Below are positions 50,043-57,445 of a stretch of DNA of 64,000 nt, one piece after another (position 1 is the first letter of the stretch; every line of letters begins with the position of its first letter). Position numbers and translations under genes: made by a program. This DNA is from Kitasatospora gansuensis (lineage in GTDB: Bacteria > Actinomycetota > Actinomycetes > Streptomycetales > Streptomycetaceae). A model generated the notes under the pieces. The model saw only the letters and a list, made by a program, of their open reading frames with translations, did not search any database and had not been told where the DNA came from. Location: positions 186,001 to 250,000 of the forward strand of contig NZ_JACHJR010000001.1 in NCBI RefSeq assembly GCF_014203705.1. Reading direction: 5' to 3'.

Positions 50043-50738
50043 GTGAACGTGCTCCTCTTCGGCGCGACCGGCATGGTCGGGCAGGGTGTGCTGCGCGAGT
50101 GCCTGCTCGACGACCGGGTCGACAGCGTCCGCGCCGTGGTCCGGGCGCCGCTCGACACCACGCACCCCAAGCTCACCGCGATCGTGCACCGGGACTTCAC
50201 CGACTTCACGGCGCTGGCAGGGGAGTTCGAGGACGTCGACGCGTGCTTCTACTGCCTGGGCGTCACCTCGGCGGGCAAGGGCGAGGACGAGTACCGCCGC
50301 ATCACCCACGACTACACGCTGGCCGCCGCCCACGCCCTGCCGGCGAACCCGTCGCTCACCTTCGTCTTCGTCTCCGGCGAGGGCACCGACAGCACCGAGC
50401 ACGGCCGCTCCATGTGGGCCCGGGTGAAGGGCCGCACCGAGAACGAACTGCTCGGGATGGACTTCCACGCCTACATGTTCCGCCCCGGCTACATCCACGC
50501 CATGCACGGCGAACGCTCCCGGACCCCGGCGTACCGCTGGATCTACCCGGTGGTCTCCCGGCTGTACCCGCTGCTGCGCCGCGTCATGCCCGACAAGGTC
50601 ACCACCACCGAGAACATCGGTCGCGCCATGATCGCCGTGACCGGCTGGAACGGCACGGGCGAACACATCCTGCGCAGCCCGGAGATCAACCGGATCGCGG
50701 ACGCCCCCGCTCAAGGTGACCCGAAGGAGAGGCCCTAG
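50043..50738 (+). CDS. NAD(P)-binding Rossmann (SDR-like) protein
   Basis: This 231-aa protein starts NVLLFGATGMVGQGVLREC, a GxxGxxG nucleotide-binding turn, and contains ACFYCLGVTSAGKGEDEYRR and a truncated catalytic region (SMWARVKGRTENELL). It belongs to the atypical SDR group related to NmrA/HTATIP2-like proteins, which often act as redox sensors or reductases. GTG 50043 has AAGG about 8 nt upstream. The gap to the peptidase is 135 nt, so it is probably a separate unit. Confidence 0.85.
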   Translation: MNVLLFGATGMVGQGVLRECLLDDRVDSVRAVVRAPLDTTHPKLTAIVHRDFTDFTALAGEFEDVDACFYCLGVTSAGKGEDEYRRITHDYTLAAAHALPANPSLTFVFVSGEGTDSTEHGRSMWARVKGRTENELLGMDFHAYMFRPGYIHAMHGERSRTPAYRWIYPVVSRLYPLLRRVMPDKVTTTENIGRAMIAVTGWNGTGEHILRSPEINRIADAPAQGDPKERP

Positions 50739-50802
50739 GGTCAGCGGGACGAGGACGGCCGACGGTGCCCGTCCACACCCCCGCTGTAGAGAGGGCTCGC
50801 CC

Positions 50803-51342
50803 GTGAGCACCCACCTGATCCTGCCCGGCTACCAGAACTCCGAGGCCGAGCACTGGCAGAGCTACTGGGAGCGTTCCGACCCGGCCAGGTTCCGGCGGGT
50901 CGAGCAGGCCGACTGGGACAAGCCACAGCTGCCCGACTGGGTGGCCACCCTCGACCGGGCGGTGGCGGACGCCGACGCGCCGGTGGTGCTGGTCGCGCAC
51001 AGCCTGGGCTGCATCACCGTGGCGCACTGGGCCGCCACGGCCCGGCCCGAGCTCGCGGCCAAGGTGCTCGGCGCGCTGTTGGTCGCCCCCGCCGACATCG
51101 ACACGGCGGACGTGCCCGAGCTGGTCAACTTCCGTCCGGTGCCGCTCACGGCGCTGCCGTTCCGCGCCACCGTGGTCGCCTCGGACGACGACCCGTGGTG
51201 CACCGCCGACCGGGCCCGGGCGTTCGCCGAAGCCTGGGGTGCCACCTTCGCCGCCGTCGGCCCGGGCGGGCACCTGAACACCGCCTCCGCGCTCGGCGAC
51301 TGGCCGCAGGGCCGGGCGCTGCTCGCGGAGCTGACGGCCTGA
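50803..51342 (+). CDS. RBBP9/YdeN-family alpha/beta-hydrolase
   Basis: The 179-aa hydrolase starts STHLILPGYQNSEAEHWQSY, typical of RBBP9/YdeN serine hydrolases. The nucleophile Ser is in VAHSLGCITV at about residue 69, the acid in VVASDDDPWC and the His in GPGGHLNTAS. The substrate is unknown. GAGGG lies before GTG 50803, and the gene follows the SDR-like gene by 64 nt. A long hairpin terminator separates it from the convergent Rpf gene. Confidence 0.88.
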   Translation: MSTHLILPGYQNSEAEHWQSYWERSDPARFRRVEQADWDKPQLPDWVATLDRAVADADAPVVLVAHSLGCITVAHWAATARPELAAKVLGALLVAPADIDTADVPELVNFRPVPLTALPFRATVVASDDDPWCTADRARAFAEAWGATFAAVGPGGHLNTASALGDWPQGRALLAELTA

Positions 51343-51353
51343 CAGCTGCCGGT

Positions 51354-51396
51354 ATACGCCGATGGCCACCCCCATCCAGGGTGGCCATCGGCGTAT
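51354..51396. terminator. perfect 18-bp bidirectional hairpin
   Basis: Arms 51354-51371 and 51379-51396 are perfectly complementary with a 7-nt loop, placed between the convergent hydrolase and Rpf-LysM genes. No T tract. Confidence 0.9.
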
Positions 51397-51407
51397 CGAG
51401 GGGCGGG

Positions 51408-52094
51408 TCAGAGCGAGAGGACCTGGCCCGGGTAGATCAGGTTCGGGTTGTCGCCGATGACCTGGGCGTTCTTGGCGTACAGCGCCTCGGTGGAGGTGCC
51501 GTTGGCCGCGGCGACGGCGCTCAGGGTGTCGCCGCTCTGCACGGTGTAGCTTTCGCCGGACGCGGCGGCGGTGCTGCTGCTACCGGTGTCGGAGCTGCTC
51601 TCGGTCGAGGACGACGAAGACGAAGACGAGTCGCTGCTCTGCGTGGTGCTCGACGACGCGCTGGTGTCCACGTCCGCCGCCGAGCCGCCCTGGGTCAGCC
51701 CCGCCTGCACGGAGCAGACCGGCCAGGCGCCCGGGCCCTGGGAGGCGAGCACGTTCTCGGCGATGTCGATCTGCTGGGCCTTGGTGGCCTGGTCGGCGGT
51801 GGCCGCGTACTGGGTGCCGCCGTAGGCGTCCCAGGTGCTGGCGCTGAACTGGAGGCCACCGTAGTAGCCGTTGCCGGTGTTGATGCTCCAGTCGCCGCTG
51901 GACTCGCACTGCGCGACCTGGTCCCAGGTGGACACGGTCGCGGCGGAGGCCGTGGTGGCCGTGACGAGGCCGGCCATCGGCAGGACGGCGAGGGCACCGG
52001 CCATGACGGCCACCCGGAGACGGTTGCGCTTGCGCCCGCCCCGGGCGCCCTCGGTGGTCGTGGTGGTGGCGGCGGTCTCGTGACGGAAGGTCAT
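51408..52094 (-). CDS. secreted Rpf-like transglycosylase with LysM
   Basis: This 228-aa protein has a signal peptide (basic run GGRKRNRLR then hydrophobic, about residues 19-50, ending TASAAT), a resuscitation-promoting-factor domain at about 51-128 (STWDQVAQCESSGDWSINTG, YGGLQFSASTWDAYGG), a Ser-rich linker (about 140-175) and a C-terminal LysM (GESYTVQSGDTLSAVAAANG). It should cleave peptidoglycan during growth or spore germination. GAGAGGA precedes the ATG. The 658 nt upstream are non-coding on this strand; I did not find the conserved elements of the c-di-AMP (ydaO) riboswitch that many rpf genes carry. Confidence 0.93.
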   Translation of the reverse strand: MTFRHETAATTTTTEGARGGRKRNRLRVAVMAGALAVLPMAGLVTATTASAATVSTWDQVAQCESSGDWSINTGNGYYGGLQFSASTWDAYGGTQYAATADQATKAQQIDIAENVLASQGPGAWPVCSVQAGLTQGGSAADVDTSASSSTTQSSDSSSSSSSSTESSSDTGSSSTAAASGESYTVQSGDTLSAVAAANGTSTEALYAKNAQVIGDNPNLIYPGQVLSL

Positions 52095-52641
52095 GCGGTT
52101 CCTCTCGGAGGCCCCGGGCGGGCATGCGGAACCACGGGCTAAGGAGGGCCCGTTCCGTACGCCTCGGCTGCTCGGGCGGACCGGTACGCGTCGGACGTAC
52201 CTCGCCGCCTCGGTGTCACCCGCCGCACGCCTCCGGGGTGAGCCGGACCGTCGTGCCTCGGGGTGAACCCGGGAAGTGCTCGTTGCACTGGTTTCGAAGC
52301 TACGAGCCTGACCGCCCGTCACCAAGCCGCTTCGGGTCGCCGCAGGTCAGAGCCCGGTTACCGGCGGTACCGATCACACGAACCAGGTCCCGCCGGCCCG
52401 AATCCGGCCGATTCGGCCCCCGAGGACCCGCCCGAAAGTGACCCCGACCACTCCACCGCCCCTGTGAGCCCCGACACACCGTCACTCCAGCACGGCCGGA
52501 CGGCCACGCTCCGCCCAACTCGTCCGCCGCTCCCTCACAGTCCTTTCACGCCCCCGGTGGCCCGGGCCACAGCCGTGAGCTGGGCGTTAGCACCGGGGTG
52601 CGAAAAGGCCCGGTCCGGCATCCACTACGCTCCGCTCAGCA
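52095..52641. other. long intergenic region between rpf-like and sigma-CAP genes
   Basis: No gene is supported here; the apparent frames lack codon bias. It must contain the leader of the rpf-like gene (a hairpin with arms CGGAAC and GTTCCG lies just before its start, read on the minus strand) and upstream control of the sigma-CAP gene. TACGCT at 52626-52631 resembles a -10 element just before the next hairpin. Confidence 0.5.
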
Positions 52642-52671
52642 CCGGGAGCCACTCAGCTCCCGGACGTTTTT
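52642..52671 (+). terminator. intrinsic terminator in the leader of the sigma-CAP gene
   Basis: CCGGGAGC (52642-52649) and GCTCCCGG (52656-52663) pair perfectly with a 6-nt loop and are followed by ACG and five T residues. It reads on the plus strand 82 nt before the sigma-CAP start, with no upstream gene on that strand, so it may terminate an unseen small RNA or attenuate the gene. Confidence 0.65.
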
Positions 52672-52752
52672 CCGTTATCGGCGGGCGGCCCGCTGATCTC
52701 CCATCACGACAGGGCAGTACGGACCGGCCGACGGACAAGGTGGACCAGGCGG

Positions 52753-54372
52753 ATGGACAGGTACGACGCGGAGCGGGTGGTGACCCGCGCCCAGGCGGGT
52801 GAGCAGCAGGCCACGGACGAGCTGATCGGGGCGCACCTGCCGCTGGTCTACAACATCGTCGGCCGCGCCCTCAACGGTCACCCCGACACCGACGACGTGG
52901 TGCAGGAGACCATGCTCCGCGCGGTCGACCACCTGCCCTCGCTCCGTGACCCGGCCGGGTTCCGCTCCTGGCTGGTCGCCATCGCGATGAACCAGATCCG
53001 CCGCCGTCACCAGGTGGCCCACCAGGCCCAGATCCCGATCGGGCTGACGTACGACTCGGCCGACCCCGGCGCGGACTTCGTGGACCTCACCATCACCCGG
53101 CTCGGCCTGGCCGGGCAGCGGCGCGAGGTCGCCGAGGCCACCCGCTGGCTGGACCAGGACGACCGGGAGCTGCTCTCGCTCTGGTGGCTGGAGGCGGCGG
53201 GCGAGCTCAGCCGGGCCGAGCTGGCCGAGGCGCTGGAGCTGTCCCCGCAGCACGCGGCAGTCCGGGTGCAGCGGATGAAGGGTCAGCTGGAGACCGCGCG
53301 GGTGGTGGTCCGGGCGCTGGCCGTCCAGCCCCCCTGCCCGCAGCTGGGCGAGCTGACGGCGCAGTGGGACGGTGCCCCCGGCGCGCTCTGGCGGAAGCGG
53401 ATCGCCCGGCACGCACGCGAGTGCGGCTCCTGTGCGCAACAGTGGGAGGGCCTGTTCCCGGCCGAAGGGCTGCTGGCCGGTCTGGCGCTGGTACCCGTTC
53501 CGCAGCAGCCGGTCACCTTCCCGGTCGACGCTCCCTCGGAGCCCGGCGCCACGCTGCCGTCGACCGGTGGCCGGGCGGCCGCGCGACGGGCGGCCGCCCA
53601 GCGGCCCGGCAAGGGCGGCGGCGGACGGCGCCGGGCCAAGCCGCGCGCCCGCCGACGGGTCCTGGTCGCGGTGATCGGCACCACGGTGGCCACCGTCGCG
53701 GCGGTCGGCGTGGTGGGTGCCAACCAGACCTCCTCGCCGCAGGCGGCTCCCCGGATCGACGGCGCGGCCACCGCCGCGATATCCGCCGCGCCGCTCCAGG
53801 TCGACGCGGTCACCCCCGCGCCCGCCCCGGCCACCTCCCCGCCGGCCGTACCGGCCTCGCCGTCGGCCACCCCGACCGCCTCGCCCTCGCCGACGCCCAC
53901 CCCGACCCCGGCCGCCCCGTCGCCCGCCCGCACCTCCGCCGCACCCCCGGCCACTCCGTCGCCCGCCACCAGCGCGGCGAACCGCCAGGCCAGCGCGCAG
54001 CAGCAGGTGCTCGACCTGGTCAACTCCGAGCGGTCGAAGAACAACTGCGGCCCGGTCAAGGCCAACAGCAAGCTCCAGGCGGCCGCCCAGGGCCACTCCC
54101 AGGACATGGCGGCCCGGAACTTCTTCGACCACACCAACCCCGACGGCAACGGCCCGCAGCCGCGGATCGAGGCGGCCGGTTACCGCTGGAGCACCTGGGG
54201 CGAGAACATCGCCCGGGGCCAGCAGGACGCCGCCGCCGTGATGGACGCCTGGATGAAGAGCCCGGGCCACCGGGCCAACATCCTCAACTGCGCGTTCACC
54301 GAGATGGGCCTCGGCACCCACTTCGCCTCCGGCGGCCCGTGGTGGACCCAGAACTTCGGCGCCCCGGCCTGA
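52753..54372 (+). CDS. ECF sigma factor fused to zinc anti-sigma-like, TM and CAP domains
   Basis: One 539-aa chain contains a sigma-70 family (ECF) module at about residues 1-190 (LPLVYNIVGRALNGHPDTDD and QETMLRA in region 2; the region-4 HTH near LSRAELAEALELSPQHAAVR), a zinc anti-sigma-like H-x3-C-x2-C motif (His220, Cys224, Cys227 in RHARECGSCAQQW), a membrane helix at about 303-325, a Pro/Thr/Ser-rich stretch (about 350-410) and an extracellular CAP/SCP domain (about 415-539, WSTWGENIARG, SPGHRANILN). The order suggests a membrane-tethered sigma factor whose outer domain senses the envelope. ATG 52753 has weak AGGCGG upstream. No fusion artefact or frameshift is seen. Confidence 0.87.
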   Translation: MDRYDAERVVTRAQAGEQQATDELIGAHLPLVYNIVGRALNGHPDTDDVVQETMLRAVDHLPSLRDPAGFRSWLVAIAMNQIRRRHQVAHQAQIPIGLTYDSADPGADFVDLTITRLGLAGQRREVAEATRWLDQDDRELLSLWWLEAAGELSRAELAEALELSPQHAAVRVQRMKGQLETARVVVRALAVQPPCPQLGELTAQWDGAPGALWRKRIARHARECGSCAQQWEGLFPAEGLLAGLALVPVPQQPVTFPVDAPSEPGATLPSTGGRAAARRAAAQRPGKGGGGRRRAKPRARRRVLVAVIGTTVATVAAVGVVGANQTSSPQAAPRIDGAATAAISAAPLQVDAVTPAPAPATSPPAVPASPSATPTASPSPTPTPTPAAPSPARTSAAPPATPSPATSAANRQASAQQQVLDLVNSERSKNNCGPVKANSKLQAAAQGHSQDMAARNFFDHTNPDGNGPQPRIEAAGYRWSTWGENIARGQQDAAAVMDAWMKSPGHRANILNCAFTEMGLGTHFASGGPWWTQNFGAPA

Positions 54373-54456
54373 CGGAATACCCGGCCTGACGGAATACCGC
54401 GCGGCCCTCGACGGTTGTGCGGCTCGGCCCTCCATGAACCTCGAAAGGACTCCGCT

Positions 54457-54945
54457 GTGAGCCTGTACGACATCCCGCTGCGCACCCTCGACGGCCAGGC
54501 GACCTCGCTCGCCGACTACAAGGGCAAGGCGCTGCTTCTGGTCAACGTCGCCTCCAAGTGCGGCCTGACCCCGCAGTACGCGGGCCTGGAGCGCCTCCAG
54601 CAGCGCTACGCCGACCGCGGCTTCACCGTGCTCGGCGTCCCGTGCAACCAGTTCATGGGCCAGGAGCCCGGCACGGCCGAGGAGATCCAGACCTTCTGCT
54701 CCACCACGTACGGCGTCTCCTTCCCGCTGTTCGAGAAGCTCGACGTGAACGGCGACGACCGGCACCCGCTCTACACCGAGCTGACCAAGGCGGCCGACGC
54801 CGAGGGCACCGCCGGTGACGTGGCCTGGAACTTCGAGAAGTTCCTGATCACCCCCGACGGCACGGTGGCCGCCCGGATCCGTCCGCGCACCGAGCCCGAG
54901 GCCCCCGAGCTGGTCGCCCTGATCGAAGCCAACCTCCCCGCCTGA
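54457..54945 (+). CDS. glutathione peroxidase-like thiol peroxidase
   Basis: This 162-aa protein has the GPx fold. Peroxidatic Cys35 is in NVASKCGLTPQYAGL, the Gln in PCNQFMGQEPG and the Trp-Asn pair in VAWNFEKFLI complete the catalytic tetrad. Cys replaces selenocysteine, so it is probably thioredoxin-dependent; glutathione is absent from most actinobacteria. A resolving Cys is likely the one in TFCSTTYG. GTG 54457 has GAAAGGA about 8 nt upstream. A perfect 13-bp hairpin follows. Confidence 0.93.
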   Translation: MSLYDIPLRTLDGQATSLADYKGKALLLVNVASKCGLTPQYAGLERLQQRYADRGFTVLGVPCNQFMGQEPGTAEEIQTFCSTTYGVSFPLFEKLDVNGDDRHPLYTELTKAADAEGTAGDVAWNFEKFLITPDGTVAARIRPRTEPEAPELVALIEANLPA

Positions 54946-54955
54946 CGCACCCTCA

Positions 54956-54986
54956 GGAGCCCGGCCGGTCCCTCCGGCCGGGCTCC
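54956..54986 (+). terminator. 13-bp hairpin terminator
   Basis: GGAGCCCGGCCGG (54956-54968) and its exact complement (54974-54986) enclose a 5-nt loop, 11 nt after the peroxidase stop. There is no T tract. Confidence 0.85.
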
Positions 54987-55037
54987 CGTGCTGCCCGGTC
55001 CGGTACCGGCCAGGTGACAGGTCTGCAACTACCGTAC

Positions 55038-55059
55038 GTTCACCGTCGGTTCACCGGCC
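55038..55059 (+). promoter_or_regulatory. PHO-box-like 11-bp direct repeat
   Basis: GTTCACCGTCG (55038-55048) and GTTCACCGGCC (55049-55059) are adjacent 11-bp units. Each begins with the GTTCACC core of the PhoP direct-repeat unit known in Streptomyces. The site is 63 nt before the adenylation-domain gene, at a position suited to PhoP control during phosphate limitation. Confidence 0.7.
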
Positions 55060-55121
55060 CCATTGCCTGCACACTGTCAGGGGGGCGGCGCCGTACCGTC
55101 CCCCCGGGGGAAGGCGGAGCA

Positions 55122-57191
55122 GTGCACGACATCGAGGGCCGGACGGTTCACCAACTCTTCGAGGAGCACGCCCGACGCGCTCCCGACGCACCCGCGCTGG
55201 TCTGCGGCGAACAGCGCCTCAGCTACCGCGAGCTGGACGAACGGGCCGACCGGCTGGCCCATCATCTGCGGGAACTCGGGCTGCGCGGCGGTCAGTTCGC
55301 GGCCGTCGCGCTCGGCCGCACGCCCGACCTGCTGACCGCCGTGCTCGCGGTGCTGAAGACCGGGGCGGCCTACGTCCCGCTGGAGCCGACCGGCCCGGAC
55401 CGGATCATCCGTCATGTGCTGGCCGAGGCCGACCCGTTGGTGGTGATCACCCAGGAGGCGCACCGGGTCCGGCTCACCGACGCCGCCCGGCGGACCGTGC
55501 TCTGCCTGGACACCGTCGAGCTCCCCGAGCGGCACGGCCCGCTGCCGGACCGCGCCGGACCGGCCGATCTCGCCTGCGTCTTCTACACCTCGGGCTCCAC
55601 CGGCCTGCCCAAGGGCGCCCTGATCGAGCACCGCAACCTGCTGCACTCCTACCAGGGTTGGCGCGAGGTGTACGGGCTGACCGCCGAGGACCGGTTCCTG
55701 CAGACCGCGACACTGGAGTTCGACGTCTTCACCGCCGACTGGATCCGGGCCCTGTGCAGCGGTGGCGTCCTGGTACTGGCGCAGCGCAACTTCACCCTGG
55801 ACCGGACCGCCTCCCCCGCCGAGCTGCACGAGCTCGTCCTGCGCGAGCGGATCACGGTGATGGAGACCAACGCGTACACCCTGCGCCGCCTGTTCGCCCA
55901 TCTCCAGCCGCTCGGACTGGAGTTGGGCAGCGTCCGGCTGCTCTCGGTGGGTGCCGAGAAGTGGTACCTGGACGAGCAGCTGCGGCTGCAGGGCTACCTC
56001 GGGCCCGGGGTCCGGCACGTCAACGTGTACGGGGTGGCCGAGGCGGCGGTGGACAGCGCCTGGTTCGACACCGCCACGCTGGCCGAGGAGCCCGAGCACC
56101 CGGAGCGGCTGTCGCTGATCGGCCGGCCCTTCCCGGGCACCGGCATCCGGCTGCTGGACCCGGCCGGGCAGCCGGTGCCGCCGGGCACCCCGGGCGAGAT
56201 CTGTCTCTCCGGGCCGGGTGTCGGCCGGGGTTACCTGAAGCGGCCCGAACTCACCGCCGAGCGCTTCCTGCAGGGCCTCGACGAGGGCGGCCGGGTCTAC
56301 CGGACCGGCGACATCGGGGTGCTGCGGCCGGACGGCCTGCTGGAGTTCGTCGGCCGGGCCGAGGGCCAGGACCCGTCGGCGGCCGCCTCGTTGGCGGCGG
56401 TCGAGGTGCTGCTGCGCGGCCATCCGGAGGTGCGCGAGAGCGCGGTCGCCGAGGTGGAGACCGGGCCCCGGCAGACCGAGCTGATCGCGTACGTGGTGGC
56501 GGCCGAGGGGGCCAGGGCCGAGCCCTGGGCGCTCCGGGCCTACCTGGCCGAGCGGCTGCCCGAGCGGCTGCTGCCGGAGGCCGTGGTGGCACTCCCGGCG
56601 CTGCCCAGGACCCGGGCCGGCAAGCTGGACACCCGCTCGCTGCCGCTGCCCGCACCGCGCGACCACGCCGCGCCCGGGCTGCGGAAGCCGGGCTCGGCCA
56701 AAGCGGCCCGCTCCGGCGGCGGCAAGGGCGGCGGTCGCCCGCCGACGCGGCCCGGGCGGCCGGGCGCGGACGCCGTCGGCTGGGCGACCGTCTCGGCCCT
56801 CGGGGCGGTGGCCGCCGCCGCACTGACGGACGGTCTCTGGCCGGGCTCGACCGACGTGTCCAGGGTGCCGTCCCTGTGGGCCGAGCTCTTCCAACTGCTC
56901 TACCTGATCGAGTGGCTGGGCTTCGGCCTCGGCCTGGCCTTCCTGCTGCTGAGCGGCCCGCTGCTGGCCCGCAACGGCCGCCCGCCCGGCCTGACCCTGC
57001 TCACCCGGTTCGCCGTCACCTGGCTGCTCGCCGCCTGGTGGCCGCAGGACAACTGGTACCGGATCAGCCGGGCCACCGACTGGCCCCGGCAGGCCGCGCT
57101 GGTCTACGGGTTCAACGTCTCGCTGATCGCCGCGGCGGCCGTACTGGTCTGCTTCCTGGCCTGGCAGCCGGTCCGCCCGGCGGACCGCTGA
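55122..57191 (+). CDS. orphan adenylation-domain protein with C-terminal membrane region
   Basis: The 689-aa protein has an NRPS-type adenylation domain (about residues 1-505) with A3 (FYTSGSTGLPKGALI near 155), A5 variant (NVYGVAEAAVDSA near 301), A7 (YRTGD near 393) and the A10 Lys (RTRAGKLDTRSL near 496). Motif A8 is odd: GRAEGQ is followed by DPSAAASLAAVE in place of the usual VKIRGFRIE. There is no carrier protein domain. A Gly/Lys/Arg-rich linker leads to four likely membrane helices (about 545-685). It probably activates an amino acid at the membrane for transfer to an unknown acceptor. GTG 55122 has AAGGCGGAG upstream; the PHO-box-like site suggests phosphate control. Confidence 0.85.
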   Translation: MHDIEGRTVHQLFEEHARRAPDAPALVCGEQRLSYRELDERADRLAHHLRELGLRGGQFAAVALGRTPDLLTAVLAVLKTGAAYVPLEPTGPDRIIRHVLAEADPLVVITQEAHRVRLTDAARRTVLCLDTVELPERHGPLPDRAGPADLACVFYTSGSTGLPKGALIEHRNLLHSYQGWREVYGLTAEDRFLQTATLEFDVFTADWIRALCSGGVLVLAQRNFTLDRTASPAELHELVLRERITVMETNAYTLRRLFAHLQPLGLELGSVRLLSVGAEKWYLDEQLRLQGYLGPGVRHVNVYGVAEAAVDSAWFDTATLAEEPEHPERLSLIGRPFPGTGIRLLDPAGQPVPPGTPGEICLSGPGVGRGYLKRPELTAERFLQGLDEGGRVYRTGDIGVLRPDGLLEFVGRAEGQDPSAAASLAAVEVLLRGHPEVRESAVAEVETGPRQTELIAYVVAAEGARAEPWALRAYLAERLPERLLPEAVVALPALPRTRAGKLDTRSLPLPAPRDHAAPGLRKPGSAKAARSGGGKGGGRPPTRPGRPGADAVGWATVSALGAVAAAALTDGLWPGSTDVSRVPSLWAELFQLLYLIEWLGFGLGLAFLLLSGPLLARNGRPPGLTLLTRFAVTWLLAAWWPQDNWYRISRATDWPRQAALVYGFNVSLIAAAAVLVCFLAWQPVRPADR

Positions 57192-57256
57192 CCCCTGCCG
57201 GGCCGGCCCGCCACCAGGCTGAAGTCGTAGTGCTGGGACCGCAGTCGGGGCTGCAT
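57104..57256 (-). CDS. possible 50-aa protein, partly antisense to the adenylation gene
   Basis: ATG 57256 has GAGGAG at 7-nt spacing. The frame starts MQPRLRSQHYDFSLVAGRPG and runs 50 codons, the last 29 antisense to the adenylation-domain gene. Codons in the 65 nt outside that gene have almost all G or C in third position. The basic, signal-less product is not recognised. It may be a real small gene, a leader or a chance frame. Confidence 0.3.
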   Translation of the reverse strand: MQPRLRSQHYDFSLVAGRPGRGQRSAGRTGCQARKQTSTAAAAISETLNP

Positions 57257-57334
57257 GGCCTCACTCCTCACTCGTGATCGATACGGCCCGAACGTTGGCA
57301 GCCCGGCGCCGCTCCGGTCCAGACTTTCCGTTGT

Positions 57335-57394
57335 CCCGGACAGCGCGCGGCTGTCCGGGCTGGTCAGCGGCCTGTCCGGATCGACACCGGACAG
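57335..57394. promoter_or_regulatory. two dyad operators built from CTGTCCGG
   Basis: Element 1 (57335-57359) is CCCGGACAG, 7 nt, CTGTCCGGG. Element 2 (57372-57394) is CTGTCCGG, 7 nt, CCGGACAG. Centres are 36 bp apart. They lie 52-111 nt before the HTH gene start and are probable regulator-binding sites, most simply for that regulator itself; element 1 could instead act as a terminator hairpin. Confidence 0.55.
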
Positions 57395-57445
57395 TGCCCA
57401 GGGGGGGCATTGCCGAATCACCGCGCGCTGGCCAGGATATGACGC

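Noticed and set aside
52095..52350. ydaO (c-di-AMP) riboswitch before the Rpf gene
   Set aside because: Some GGGGTGA-like pieces are present, but on the plus strand, opposite to the Rpf gene, and the conserved 3' part could not be matched.
52263..52802. 180-codon plus-strand frame before the sigma-CAP gene
   Set aside because: No codon bias, and it crosses the terminator and the true start of the next gene.
52675..54765. 696-codon minus-strand frame over the sigma-CAP and peroxidase genes
   Set aside because: It spans two convincing plus-strand genes and their terminator region and is low-complexity.
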